Counted from the first letter of the stretch, positions 44,663-56,800 are shown. The stretch is DNA of 64,000 bases from Liolophura sinensis (GCF_032854445.1 NC_088298.1:4148160-4212159); one strand, 5' to 3'. The notes: generated from the letters alone by a model not told the origin. Program-made: numbers and translations.

Positions 44663-47050
44663 CTATAAGGGGCGTGTAATTTACTAATGGATGTGATGAT
44701 TCAGAATTTAAGTTCATAAAAAAATATCAAAAAGAGTTGAACACACTTATTTTTCATTTTGCGCGATATTTGCATGTTGTCTTTTCCGTCAGTATTCACG
44801 CCGGAATTCCTGAAAACGGCACGTCAGGTGCGAATCGCCGGAAAACATTTTCAACGCCCTACTTCACCAACAGATTTTAGGTAGTTATGTAAGCGTGTTT
44901 AATTTGAACTAAAGACTATAACAAAAGAGAATCTTCATGAAGCAAAAGAGATACTAAAGTCACCCGTGGGGTCCGCGGGGTCCGCGGGGTCCACTGTTCG
45001 TGCCTAGGTGTCTTGAGCCCGTCTTACTCTTTGAAGGGCACTTGTCTTCGACCAATATGATATACACAGTGAGTTTGCTCTTTCGGTGAACATTTGTCTT
45101 TTGTGCCAGCATCACACGAGGGAAACTTCGGCAGTTACTTTCCAAAAGTGGGTGGTTTACTCCGAGCATCCCTATTCCCTCGTCCCATAAAACGAACGGT
45201 ATCAACGAAATATCCTTGCGTATGCCATTAATTCTGGAGCGAATAAATATAAAAAATTAAGCAAATAATGAGCAAACTATTCCTGTGTTCCAGGATCTGT
45301 AATAAATATATATTCTCGTTACACCAAAGCTGCAATACTGCCTATGTGACGCTTAACCATAGCTAATGATTCCTCAATTGTTTCCATCATACGCGAAGGA
45401 AGTAAGCATTTAATATTGACGTGAGCGATGAGTATGTTATTTGAGGCTTTACGGTAGAGATCTATACATCACGCCGCTGTAGTCTAGATCCGCCGCCCTG
45501 TGAAGGTGGCAATTAACCGTAAAAAAATATGGATACTGGAGACTCGTTTAAAAGGAACAGCATCCTGCTGGCTTTCACACCATGAATTGGATATCTGATC
45601 GTATCGCTTTGATTACCAGTTTTGTGGACCATTTCTCATGAACAAGAGCACAACCATTGGCCTACCGAGACACAAAAAGGGGAACAGAATGAATTATTTC
45701 CGAGGCCATGAAAATTTAATCGCCGGTTATATTTCGGCCAATCGGTGTCCAAGATTGGCTTGAGTGCGGTCCCACAGTCGAAGCGCGGGCAAGGTGTATA
45801 GTTTGGTCTATAGATATATATGTATATATACGAATTATATACACGGTGTCCTGGGTTAATTTTGACAGGGAAAATGAGAGTAATTTGGATTCCGTGGACT
45901 AGAAGGTCATCGTGCTTCCGTTCTGCAATTTGACATGGCGTCAGTTTGCCTGCTACATATATGGCCAGGTTATGAAAGTGAAGTGTTGTGTCTGTGTCTA
46001 TATATCACTATGTACCTCACTGATTAGGCCTACATTTTAACTGCTGTGAAAAGCGGGAGAAAGAGGGGGCGGGTGCATGAAGAGCGTGTATTGTCATGAA
46101 TAGGCATACAGCAAAAAACTGATAGGCATATACATGTTAAAATAAAAACAGCTGTTTTGACCACTCCAGTAGACATGTCACATGTTTTCTATGGAACACC
46201 AGTGTTTTGGAGAAAACGTGAAAATGATTTACTGAAAACGTCTGAACGTTATCAAAAGAATCTCAGCCTATGTTTTAATAGAACCGTGGGCGCGTATAGT
46301 CCCATTATATGCATGTAACGCGTTTATGTATAAGACGTCTGCCTTCAAATAAAAACAGCAAGACGTTTGCACACAAATGCGTGTAATTTTATAAATACGT
46401 GGCATGCGTCGTTAATATTTGCAGAGTAGAATAGACTAAACTATGGCTGTATACGTAATATATACTAACTATGTGTCGTATACTGACTGTTACCGTTGCA
46501 GGCGTTTTTTTTTTTCTAATTCAAGCCCGGGAATAAGAAGGATGACGAAAACAATGTCTCGCACCATACAGTATTTCAACAAGGCAAAATCAACTGCCAT
46601 GTAAATAAGATTGCGACTTTATTGCTGATGTGAGTGAAATGGCTGTAAGATTTGCCGCTATCTCCAGGCTTGAATTCAATGTACCACATACCCATCCCCT
46701 GAGATCAGGGTCCTCTGGCACAAAGCGATTGTAGGCTAAGCTGATGGTAGGCCTAACTCCCATGGCAACACTAGTTCTTAACACGTGTCGCTATAATAGT
46801 TACAACCAACTTACCCTAGCCTACGATCACTTTGTACAAGCGGCTCAAGTGGGCTTGTTTACCCCAGACTAGTTGGTCTAACCGTACAGATTTAAATTCT
46901 GTATGCTCTGCATACTGGCTAGAAAAACACATGGAGAATTTCATGCTTTTAGCTAGTGCGAATATGATAAGAATTACAAAACATCCTGTGGTTATAACAC
47001 TACTAGCGTGATCAAGATAGAGCTACGACACTATGTGTTCACTATGTACT
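44663..47050. other. Unique spacer
   Basis: A short GGGTCCGC triplication lies at 44967-44992. A repeat-free block at about 45690-45800 contains 'CGGCCAATCGGTGTCC'. No exon is supported. Confidence 0.4.
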
Positions 47051-47052
47051 CA

Positions 47053-47180
47053 GGGCCCGGTTTCATGAAGCTCACTTAGATAAGTAAGCCCTTAACAACC
47101 ATTACAACGTATGTTGTAAAAATATGAAGTGCACTTAGCTAAGGGTAACTTAACACTAAGTATGCTTCATGAAACCGGCC
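47053..47180. mobile_element. Small foldback (MITE-like) element
   Basis: The left end 'GGGCCCGGTTTCATGAAGC' with TCACTTAG (47053-47079) pairs with the right end 'CTAAGTATGCTTCATGAAAC' plus CGGCC (47156-47180). The centre is itself a palindrome, TTACAAC-GTAT-GTTGTAA (47102-47119). At 128 bp with no coding capacity it must rely on a transposase made elsewhere. Confidence 0.75.
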
Positions 47181-48236
47181 GCTGGCCTTGTTTAATAAGC
47201 GTCAGTTTCTGTCATCTGGGAGACCGGAAGTTCAAGTTCTAGACGGGTTATTCTAAACACTGAAATAGTGATGCAAACGACGGGGCGTTTATACATCACA
47301 ACGAAGACACCGTGGGTGGCCACAAATCTTTAAACTAGCAATTGTGATGATTCATGACATTGTAGATAGGTTATTGTACAGAGAGTATATGAGCTAGGAA
47401 TAAATTCGCCGAATGAATCATGAAGCATTCAAGCCAAAAAAAAAAATACTTGGATGTGACAGACCTTTTTATAGAATCCGATGTTTTAAAGATATTTGAC
47501 TCTGTTGAAATGATTCTAATAAAAAGGATTGGTATCTTCCCCTCCCCACTCCCACCCCCACCCGACATTGTTTTTAATGGCCCCCTCATATACATTGTAT
47601 ATCAGTGTACCGGTCTTCCTATTAACGATGTATCCTTTATGATTTAGCGTATTCTTTCCTATGGACAAACCACTGCAATATCACATGCAAGAAATTTTAC
47701 ATACCCTTAAAATTTAACGGGCACCCAAATTAAACCAAAGGAATAAAAAGACGAAATAAGGATGAGATAATTTTTTTTAAAAAGTTTTCATGTTGATTAA
47801 TTTAATGTTGAAAACGTATCACGTAATATCACTAATTTCAATCAATATCGTTGTTAATGTGAGTGTCAAATATGTAGCCATATAATTGATCCATTTTAAC
47901 AAGCTCTTGATTTTAGCCCCGATTACGGGATTCGAAACTGTGCCCATATTAAGAAGACATATGTAACAGTGTATTGATCTCTGCGGATGTTGCTTAAGTA
48001 GCGCTATGTGACATCAGTTTCCATGGCCGCCGTGGAGCAGCCATGTAGGCCTGTGCACCAGGTAGAAGAATCATACTGTGTACTACAACGATGACTCATA
48101 GCTACCTCCCCCTCCCCCCCCCCAGTGGCAGTTCGCTGTCTTCCTTTCGTTGTCGTTGTATGCATACAGAACTCCCGTGGGGGGAGCTGATCTAAGTGGG
48201 AATATTGATTAGTACTTGTGGGGCATAAGCTCTTAC
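47181..48236. other. Unique spacer with tRNA-like relics
   Basis: 'GAAGTTCAAGTTCTAGACG' (about 47228, +) and 'GGGATTCGAAACTGTGCCC' (about 47927, minus) resemble B boxes. Neither has a convincing A box. Confidence 0.35.
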
Positions 48237-48347
48237 CTGGGTACACCTGAAATGAGCTCGTGCAGGTTTCAGGTAGCCCCGGGGAATGTGGCTGTGCACT
48301 ACAATATCGGCTAGTTAATAGCAGGATGAGGGGCATACCGATGAAGG
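48237..48347 (-). CDS. Possible internal exon, symmetrical phase 1-1
   Basis: On the minus strand a pyrimidine-rich acceptor (TTCTCTCCATCACTCAG) is followed by 111 open bases and a strong donor (ACCCAG/GTAAGAG). Both ends fall in phase 1. The peptide contains 'MPLILLLTSRYCSAQPHSPG' and 'LPETCTSSFQVYP'. I recognise no domain. The frame also continues open beyond both borders (139 codons in all, 48004-48423), so the exon boundaries rest only on splice-site quality. Confidence 0.18.
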
Positions 48348-48534
48348 CTGAGTGATGGAGAGAATCACAGAGGCTGACCCTGCAACAGCTTGCTCTCTGG
48401 ATGCTTCTGCATGCCTGGCTCAACGGCGGTGGATATGGGTTACGCGAAGGCCACTTTATAGCTCTTTCCTAAGGTTAATCAACATTACACATGTGTGCGT
48501 ATTGATGATACATGTATAACATTATGAATCAGGT

Positions 48535-48965
48535 GATGATGATAATGATGACAGTTGTAATATATGTAGTTATGGGTCAGTTATTGATGGCGGCGATGAG
48601 AGTTGTAATAAAGGTATGCGTTATGGGTCGGTTATTGATTGTGGTGATGACAGTTGTAATACAGGTATAGCGTTACAAGTCAGTTATGGAGGGTGGCGAT
48701 GAGAGCTGTAATACAGGTATTTGCGTTATGGACCAGTTATTGAGGGTGGCGATGACAGTTGTAATACAGATATAGGGTTACTCATCAGTTGTTGATGATA
48801 ATGTTGACTGTTGTAATACAGATATAAAGTTACCAGTTAGTTACTGATCGTGGCGATGACAGTTTTACTACAAATATGGAGTTACCGGCCAGATATTGAT
48901 GGCGGCGATGACAGTTGTAATACAGACATGGCGTTACTGGTCAGTAGGTCAGTTACTTATGATAC
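48535..48965. repeat. 52-bp minisatellite, about eight copies
   Basis: The motif 'GATGACAGTTGTAATACAG' recurs at spacings of 48, 51, 52, 53, 52, 52 and 52 bases between about 48553 and 48913. The units also share 'GTTATGGGTCAGTTATTGA'-like sequence. Confidence 0.88.
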
Positions 48966-49094
48966 TGTTGACTGATTCACTGGTCAGTAATACTGGTGAT
49001 GATCATTTAAGAGAGAACAGTGGCACTGCTCTCTCACTGGCATTGGAAGAGAGAGAGTTATCGGTCAATGATCCTGAAAGTGATGACGATTTGT

Positions 49095-49530
49095 AATGAG
49101 GATGATATCATTATTGGCCCTCATTAGTAATGATGATATCGACGGGATGGCATTAATAATCAGTCATTATTGCTGATGGCGATGAGGATATCATTATTGG
49201 TCAGTCACTATTAATGATGATAGCAGGACCGGTTGTAATTATTATTAAGTTATTATTGCTGACGATGATGATGGTAATGGCGATGATAATATGGTGATAA
49301 TGATGATATCATTATTGGCCATCACTATTAATGTTGATGGCGATGGGGTGGCATTATTAATCAGTGATTATTATTGCTGCTGATGATGGTGGTGATAATG
49401 GTAATGATGATGTGGTTATGACGATATCATTATTGGTCAGTTACTATTAATGGTGATAGCTCGACGGGATTGTATTATTAATTAGTAATTATTGCTTATG
49501 ATGACGACTATGATAATGGCGATGCTGATG
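49095..49530. repeat. 118-bp minisatellite
   Basis: 'GATATCATTATTGGTCAGT' recurs at 49104, 49187, 49305 and 49423 (spacings 83, 118 and 118). The shared core includes 'GACGGGATGGCATTA' and 'TCAGTCATTATTGCTGATG'. The first unit has lost about 35 bases. Confidence 0.85.
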
Positions 49531-49534
49531 TGGG

Positions 49535-49665
49535 AACGCTGATGATGGTGATAATGGCATTGATGATGATTATGACGACCGTGGTAGTAGTGATGACGCG
49601 GCGATGATGATGATTATGATGGTGGTGGTGGTGGTGGTGATGATGATGATGGTGAATCACATAAC
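49535..49665. repeat. GAT/GGT trinucleotide-rich tract
   Basis: GATGATGATTATGATGGTGGTGG-type sequence. On the minus strand it reads as a run of about 13 His codons, which accounts for a spurious 103-codon frame. Confidence 0.9.
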
Positions 49666-50590
49666 AACTTGCGCTCAAGATCTGCCAACAGTATGACAAG
49701 ACAAGCTGTGGTGAAATTCTTTGGACGACCGCTCTTCCTACAAAGCGAGATAACTCCCCATCCTTTATGCAGCAGCACAATGCCGTTATATGTGTACGTG
49801 TAACAATAAAGTGTTTCATGGGATTCTACAGTTACTACGAGGATACCAACTATTCCCCTCCTTGGCAATAAACACCAGATAATCAGGTATCGCCCATTTT
49901 ACGTAATGGCTGCGATTGTTTTAGTACATCGTCAAAGTATTATAGTGTCATGGCCGAGTCTTTTATCTATAGATGCCATTAGCTCTGAGACCGTATATTT
50001 GATACCCAGCTGGACTGCATCGTTATTGTATGACTGTTTACATTCATGAAAGTGTTAATACACAATATTTCCACACAGAAAGCTTGCAGGCCACATTTGT
50101 GAAAGTCACAATAACACTGGTAATACATCTGCGGCAAAGATAATGCGATTGTTAAAGTGCACAGTATAGAATCTAGGACGCCAGCGACATTTTCACATGC
50201 ATGGCGTCTTTATTGGACGCTTATACGTTGCCCCATAGCTTGGGAAACGGTACCCCCAGGCTGTGTAATTCCTTAAAAGCTTCCCTTGTCTTTGTCTGCT
50301 TGAAGAATGGTAGATTCATTCACCGCCTTAAACAAAGCGTCCGGCATTTTGTTTTTATGGATGATGATGTTATAATGGATGGAAAAGTCGCCCTGTCTCT
50401 ATATTCCGTCTAAAACGTAGCAAACAAGAACTCCTTAACCGCGATCAATGGTTCTCTTTGTTCTTGTTGCTGGTTTTTTTTAACCTTTTCTTTAAGCCTC
50501 TGAACGTTTTGGTGTAGTCACTTATCATTGAAAGCGCGGGCAGCTTATGGCATTGTCATCTGTTTATTAGTCCCCTCTCCGGTGCTGCCT
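49666..50590. other. Unique spacer
   Basis: No feature is recognised. Confidence 0.45.
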
Positions 50591-50594
50591 CACT

Positions 50595-50822
50595 TGGCGC
50601 GTAGCACTGAGAGGTTAGAGCAAGGAAACGAGACCGGTTGGCCCGGTGTCAGTTTAATGTGACTGGGTGAGGTGTCATGTCTGGTGTCTTTGACATCATA
50701 CTTCACTGGCGGCAGCACTTTAGCGGCCTGGAGTCACCCTGCTACAGGAAGACACAATATATGTGCACACACCAAATGACTCCTCCTCGTCTTGTGACTG
50801 AAAAAGTTTAACCCCAAGCATA
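50595..50822 (+). repeat. SINE-B, body and tail
   Basis: 'GGCCCGGTGTCAGTTTAATG', 'GGTGTCATGTCTGGTGTCTT', then 'CTCCTCGTCTTGTGACTG' and 'AAGTTTAACCCCAAGCAT'. The tRNA-like head is missing or decayed. Confidence 0.82.
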
Positions 50823-53165
50823 CATAAATACGTACACAGGAGTAATCCGGGGAACTGTATATAGGTTTACATTGTCTCTCAGTCTTTCACATAACGCTGT
50901 GCTGAATTCATCGTCTCGAATGACAAAACGTATCTTGTACAGAATTGGTGCCATTCAATCTGACAAATGACTTACGATGGACGACAATTTCAACGGTACT
51001 GTTGGATATAAGTATTAATTCTTAAATCAGGAGTCAGTCACAACCCCATTTACTGTACCACCAGGACCAGTTATAGACAAAATTCGGCTTTCAGCCCGCC
51101 TCCCCCTCCCTTAATCAGCAACATGTGTATAAAACCAGAGCCAATCAAGCGAAAGCAGGGTTTGAACCCACGCCTCAATGATCTATGGCGTGCGGTCTCC
51201 ATCTAGGCAGTACAGCACAAATCTTACAGGGCAGTTTGGCTGCCACGAGCATTTATAGGGGAGAAACGGCATTGTCATTATTGTTGGAGATGATGTTCTT
51301 CTGCATGCTCTTGATCATGGGTCATATGTTTGAAATGCGCATGCGTTACAGCTTGTGACCGCCGATTTGTTATTTTTTCTTTTTCTCCTTTGCCCGTCGG
51401 TGCTCATGTAAGTTTATTTCAATCTTCGCTTACGCATTCTTGGTTTTGCATGCGCTTTGTCAAATTTTCTGTACCGCCTCTTTAAACACCACACGCTCGC
51501 CAAACTCAGTCCTTGCTTTGCGAAAGGTTGACGTTTGAACAGTTTCATCCTCTGCGGCAAACTCAGTTATAGTCCTCATGCCAACACACGACACTGACAA
51601 AAAAATGTTAAACAACCCACTGGCGTTCTTCATAGAAAATCATTCTCGACTTCCTGAGACAGTCATATTAAAGAACAAACGGAATATGTTGGCGCGATTA
51701 TAGACGTTGTATATGTAATAGTCAATGGCATTTGCATGCAGCCTTTGTGTGAAAGAAGATAGTAGAAGCCAAAAGCAGTGGTTGTTCAAGACGATTTTAC
51801 TGTGAGATTCATTGTTTCTTTGACCTAGATGTTAAAATGGTCAACGAAGACGTCTGTAGTTGGAAGCGACTGTCCATTTGTGTGTGTTCTTTAATAATAA
51901 ATGACGACGACAGCAGCAGCAGCACGGGAATAGTTTGGCTCTTGAGCGTTTGCAAAGATCTGCTGACGGTATATGCGGGAATAGTGGTTTTCAGGTAGGA
52001 ATTATACCAAAACGACGGCGCCTCACCCCCTCCACCCCAACCCCCGCTCAAAATTTACTAATCCCGAGGTCCGAGCTAAATGTGACTGTCCCAGCTGTCA
52101 TTCTTGGCGGTTCGTAGACCGTATTAATACCACATGGAGAAGGGAATACAAGTGTAATCTAACTGCCTTTGTATGCACGTTGTATTTAGTTGTGTACTGT
52201 GCTCACTACATTGTCCTGTTTTCTGATGAAATATTCTCTTGACTTAAATGGACATTGATAAACACTGACGATTTGTCATTATGTGGGACCGAGAGAGATT
52301 CTAGGCGAAGTATTCAACTCACAGGTTTGGCCGTCAACCAGTAAAACAATATCCAAAGTAAGTCACACGCATCTACATATTAACCAGACAGATGACTACT
52401 GCTGACAGAGAGTAATTGACTGCATTCATCACAGTAGCAAGTGGTATAAATATTAGTCTTTAAAACAAAAAGTCTATCATAACGGTATACCTCGTAAATG
52501 TAATTACACACCAATAATCATAGCGCCATTGCCCCGCGCTGCGTGTAATAAGACTCCAATCTGAATGCTGCCAGTACGGCAGATTAGAGAGGAGCAGTAT
52601 GTAAGTGGGTTTCCCTCCGTCTGGTCTGAGATACTCCGTAAGATGGTACCGAAGACATTAAATCTATAGTCTTTATACTCAATTTGTATTACCTCCTATG
52701 TACTATGCAACGTCCTATATATGTTAGCACTTTGATATATACGGACAACAATAAGGCATGTCAAACTGACTAGCGTCCTCCCCTTGCTATAGAGCTTACT
52801 TAGAAGATTAAAACCGCCGTGCGTTCGCTTTGTGTTATACAGGTACCTTCTTCGTTACGGTCAATAGTCTAAAGAGGTCTGAGAAAGTAGGTCAACCACA
52901 TGGCATATCGGTAAAAGGACTTCTGGGATTTTTCAGCGTTTGGAACATAGTTTAGAAATAATGTAACATAAAGACTGACCTAATTTTTTTCTGAATGTCC
53001 AGACATTTTGACCGAGCATGTTTTATAATTTTGTTTAATACATCCTCAATATTAAGTGTGATTTGTCTCTCCATTTGTCTGCAATTGTGGTCGACATTAA
53101 GATAGGCATTGCCAAACTCTCATCATGTGATAATTTAATATCTATCCAATGGAATACGTAATTGT
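50823..53165. other. Mostly unique spacer with one tRNA-like relic
   Basis: About 51140-51215 on the minus strand has a complemented B box ('AGGGTTTGAACCCACGCC') and a plausible A-box region ('CTCCATCTAGGCAGTAC'). It does not fold as a clean tRNA, so I call it a SINE head. Confidence 0.4.
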
Positions 53166-53169
53166 TAAA

Positions 53170-53315
53170 TTTCAAAGACTATAACATGCAGAGAGGAAAT
53201 CCAGAGTAGCGACGACACTGTGATAGCTGGCAAATTGTGAAATACGGCCTCTTGTCAGTTTACCGCAGTTAGGATTTTATTCTAACTGTTCATGTAAATG
53301 CTTAAATAGTAACAA
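53170..53315 (-). repeat. Rep-E copy
   Basis: Right end complement 'AGAGGAAATCCAGAGTAGCG', then 'ATACGGCCTCTTGTCAGTTT', then 'GGATTTTATTCTAACTGTTC' plus ATGTAAATG. Nearly full length. Confidence 0.75.
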
Positions 53316-53599
53316 CGTACAGTTAGCTAGTTATACTAGCACCATTACCACTAGGACGGCAATCATTAACCACAATTACACACTTGAACATGGCCTGTAC
53401 AAGGAAAATCTTCCTGTGAAGTTGAGTTTGATACAATCTCCTTGGACACTAATCCTCACAGGACAGTGATAACTCTACTAGAATGCTGCCATTTTATTTG
53501 CTTGTCCCTTTCCGAACAATATGTAGCTGACAATAGTACAAATGTCCCTAGAGTTAAACATCCGACTCACCACTGACCAACATCAAACTCTGTCCGGTT

Positions 53600-53712
53600 C
53601 CCCCCCCCCACCCCCCCCCCCCCACCCCCACACACACACACACCAGCCGTTGTATAAGTGAAATATTCTTGAGTACGGCGTAAAAACGACAATCTAATAA
53701 AAATTTCTCAAC
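53600..53712 (+). repeat. C-rich/CA microsatellite joined to SINE-A tail
   Basis: C8 and C10 blocks separated by A, then (CA)n to 53643, then 'GTTGTATAAGTGAAATATTC' and 'TTGAGTACGGCGTAAAAACG'. The simple repeat occupies the place of the SINE-A middle, as in the milder C expansion of the 2.6 kb copy. Confidence 0.85.
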
Positions 53713-54034
53713 ACGACGAAAAACGATCCAAGGGTCGAAAGTCATTATTAACTCGCCACAGACGTACGGTGTATCGTATTCAACAGCATAATTGTCACTC
53801 TCGCTCGGCTGTGCGGGTAAAAAAAATCGTTAACAAAGTAACTGATGGCTGTATTGACCACACAAGAGCTTTTCACTCAAGCACTGACATGCGTCTAGGG
53901 TAAATAATTGCCTCTGTCGACATGGTTCACCATTGTCCTGTGGGTTCAGAGCAATTGACCAGACTGCAACCAATAGAGTAACAACCATGACGCCTTTCTA
54001 GAGTGTGAAACTATGTCCTGTGCAGTCCAATCAT

Positions 54035-54215
54035 TATTTTGTTGGCTTCCTCATCGGCCGTACGTGGACAGGTCTGGCAACAACCTGCCAATGACCGTGC
54101 GTTTCTGCCTTAATCTGTCCGGTTTCCTCTCACCATATTGCTGGCCACCGTCGTGTGAATGAAATATTGAGAATCTTGAATAAGGCGTAAAACACCAATC
54201 AAATAAACAAATCCA
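54035..54215 (+). repeat. SINE-A, headless
   Basis: 'GTTGGCTTCCTCATCGGCC', 'GGTCTGGCAACAACCTGCC', 'GCTGGCCACCGTCGTGTGAA', tail 'GGCGTAAAACACCAATCAAA'. Confidence 0.85.
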
Positions 54216-55395
54216 AGCGTTATTTCTGTATTAGTCGTCTTAGCAGGAATTAAAATGTTTTCATTTGAAGCGATTCAGCCACGAACAGTTTGCCACTGTT
54301 GCCAAGGAGTGTGGTCAGTTTAACTCTCTGTCCATCTGCCAAATTGACCGATCAATAAACCGTGCTTGACGCCTGTGACAGCGTTAACAAAATGGCCGCC
54401 TCGCTAGCTGCATGGTTGGCACGTGATAAAATAACCGATGTGATCGTTAACTAATAAACGTAGTGTGACGAATTGGAGTTGCGATATATTCGCGACGGTT
54501 AAGTTGCTTGTCAGTTGTGAAGGTTTGGTTGCTTTAAAAAGCTAACGTTATCAATATTAATTGTATTTCTTTCTTGCTATCGATAAATAATTCAGTTAAA
54601 AATGGGAAGGCCTCCATTACATTACGCAAACAGACTATTGTGTTGAAAGATTTCTGAAGTCATCACATTTAAAACTGCTCGATTTTTGCGTTTCGCGCAC
54701 AAGTGATCCAGCAATTTTCATGAAGTCTGGGCACCGGTAACTCGCTTTATAGCGAGAGACCATACCTGATTCCGGAGACACTTTTATCCAGGCAGTAGAG
54801 AGCTTGGTACAGGACTAGGCTTGTTGATAGTTTTAATATACTACGATTTTCCAGGATCACATGCTGTTGTAAAGTGTCCACTACTACACAGACTGTGCTC
54901 AATCGATGGTGGCAATCGACAAGGAGCCCCCTTTTGTCTCTGGCGTCATCTATTTAACTGGAGTAGGTTCTTAGCCGTGTAAAACATTCCCATCGATTAC
55001 CGTTTGGTGGTGATATCGGCTTTCACGGCTGAATTCCTGTTCTTCGATCTTCAAGGGGATCGGATTGGAAAGGGTCGTGATGCTGTTGATGGTATACCGT
55101 TTGTGTTGGGTTTCATTTATCCATGTTATGTCTCCTACATACCCCCCCCCCCCCCTGCTTCCCCCCGCCACACACATACCACCCCGAAACCTGCCCTAGC
55201 CACATCTCTCCCTCGACAATCCCCATCTCTCCCTCGCCTCTATACTCCAGAGATGGCCCCGTATTCAGCCATAGTTATATACCTACAGGTGCAGTACTCG
55301 TCTGTTAGAGGACCTCTAATCGATACTGGGCACACTACGACTAATGACAACTGCTTTGCCTGGGCAGAGAAACCTGCCCCGGGGGTAAGGTGTAT
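54216..55395. other. Unique spacer
   Basis: A C-rich stretch lies at 55141-55155. A 146-codon frame (55004-55444, +) runs through it and into the tandem repeat that follows. It has a Pro/Thr-rich centre created by the C tract and no domain. Confidence 0.45.
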
Positions 55396-55399
55396 CGAT

Positions 55400-56050
55400 T
55401 TCCCCGAGCCCATCCCTACCGAGGCCTTTCTGACACAAGATTAAGTGTTTAATTACAGATAGGCCGGAAATGACACGTACATTTATCATCTACCTGAATA
55501 CACTCGTACCCTTCCAGGCACCAGCAGTTCCCCCGAAACGAAAGATTTGGGTATCCCAGGATTTGTTGCTTTGACCAAAAAACACCCAGTAACTGATTTT
55601 GTTGGAGACGGCCGTTTCTGTCATGAGGTGTATTACTTTACTTAATATTTAATCGTGGAAAGACCGGAAGTGATGCGTACCTTGCCCTTATGCCTGATTA
55701 GACTTATATATTTCTTGATACAGCTCTAACTACCTATCATCGAGTAATCGGCTTGGTTTCGCGTAGCTTGGGGCCAAACGGTCATTTTCGACACGAGATT
55801 AAGTCTTTAATCACGAAGAAAGACCGGAAATGTCGCGTACTTTGTCGTGCACCGTATAATTAGACTGGTATACGTATTGGCACACTTGATCACGAAAGGC
55901 TTCGTACCTATTCATTTCGGAATAATTAAGCTAGGTTAATGGCGAGATACCATGCGGTCAATTTCAACATATTAGACCTTTAAGGAAGCAGTGACCGGAA
56001 GTGACTCGAACTTTGCCACGTTCCTGACTAGAGCGTCGTATTTCATACCC
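55400..56050. repeat. Degenerate 160-200-bp tandem repeat, four copies, ETS-like core in each
   Basis: Copies are aligned on CCGGAA at 55464, 55664, 55824 and 55995 (spacings 200, 160 and 171). The shared context is 'GATTAAGTCTTTAATCACG', then ACCGGAA(A/G)TG, then '.CG.AC.TT', and about 60-80 bases later 'TGATTAGAC' or similar. The second and fourth copies carry the exact ACCGGAAGT. The copies are diverged, so the array is old. Confidence 0.75.
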
Positions 56051-56289
56051 GGGAGTTTTCAGCATTGGACTATGGCAGGGAATTCTGATTTCATCTAGAA
56101 CAGTCTTGAAATTTCGATTTCGTTGAGACATTGTTTCATATTGTACATTACAGAGAAACTGTTAGCCCTGTAATTTACATATTTGTGTGTTATACCTGTG
56201 AAAAACATTTCTGTTATGGATGCAGATATGTTGAGTATCAAGTAAATATGACATCAGTTACCATATTCTCTTTTTGATTTCATGCCTTA

Positions 56290-56375
56290 GCATTTAAGTG
56301 CTTGTTAGAATTTGGAATTTCTTTAAGATTACCGCACTAGAGCAACTACGATAGTGTGATAGTTGGCAAATGTTC
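56290..56375 (-). repeat. Rep-E fragment
   Basis: 'CACTAGAGCAACTACGATAG' and 'TGTGATAGTTGGCAAA' match the complemented right part of the 53.2 kb copy. Confidence 0.5.
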
Positions 56376-56387
56376 AGCCGTAACAAG

Positions 56388-56527
56388 TGCAATACCACCC
56401 TGCGGATGGTCTTGGGTTTCCCCTGGCTCTGCCCGATTTTCTCTCGCCATAATGCTGACCACCATCGCATGAGTGAAATATTTTTGAGTATGGCGTAAAA
56501 CTCCAATCAAATAACTAAATAAATAGA
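56388..56527 (+). repeat. SINE-A 3' half
   Basis: 'CTGCGGATGGTCTTGGGTTT', 'CATAATGCTGACCACCATCG', 'TTGAGTATGGCGTAAAACTC' and AAATAACTAAATAAATAG. Confidence 0.85.
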
Positions 56528-56569
56528 TACTAAATATGATGACAATACAGCATTTTGAGTAAATCTAGA

Positions 56570-56800
56570 CCAGTGACCAAACTAATAAATTGCTATTAAC
56601 ATCACTGTATTTTTGCCTGTTTCTCGTTGAGCCATTATAACAGCGACTGTGTTGATTTTTACTGTTCAAGTATTTATGTCAGCAGTTAAAATAAAGTCCT
56701 AACTGAGGTATAGATAAGAGGCAGGATTCACCAGTTACGGCCTACTGACGGTTGTCGCTACTCTGGTTTTCCTCTACGTGCTGAGGTCTTTTATATTTCA
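56570..56800 (+). repeat. Rep-E, extended copy
   Basis: A 70-base leader ('AATAAATTGCTATTAACATC', 'CTGTTTCTCGTTGAGCCAT') precedes 'AGCAGTTAAAATAAAGTCC', 'TAAGAGGCAGGATTCACCAG' and 'CTCTGGTTTTCCTCTACGTG'. The leader recurs at 61770-61842, so it belongs to the family. Confidence 0.75.

Noticed and set aside
49508-49868. Poly-His protein on the minus strand
   Set aside because: The His run is a direct reading of the (GAT)n/(GGT)n tract; the flanks have no domain.
51140-51215. True tRNA gene on the minus strand
   Set aside because: The B box is good, but acceptor-stem pairing and a clean anticodon arm could not be made.
55004-55444. 146-codon plus-strand frame as a gene
   Set aside because: The Pro/Thr-rich centre comes from a C-rich microsatellite, the end lies in a tandem repeat, and no domain is visible.
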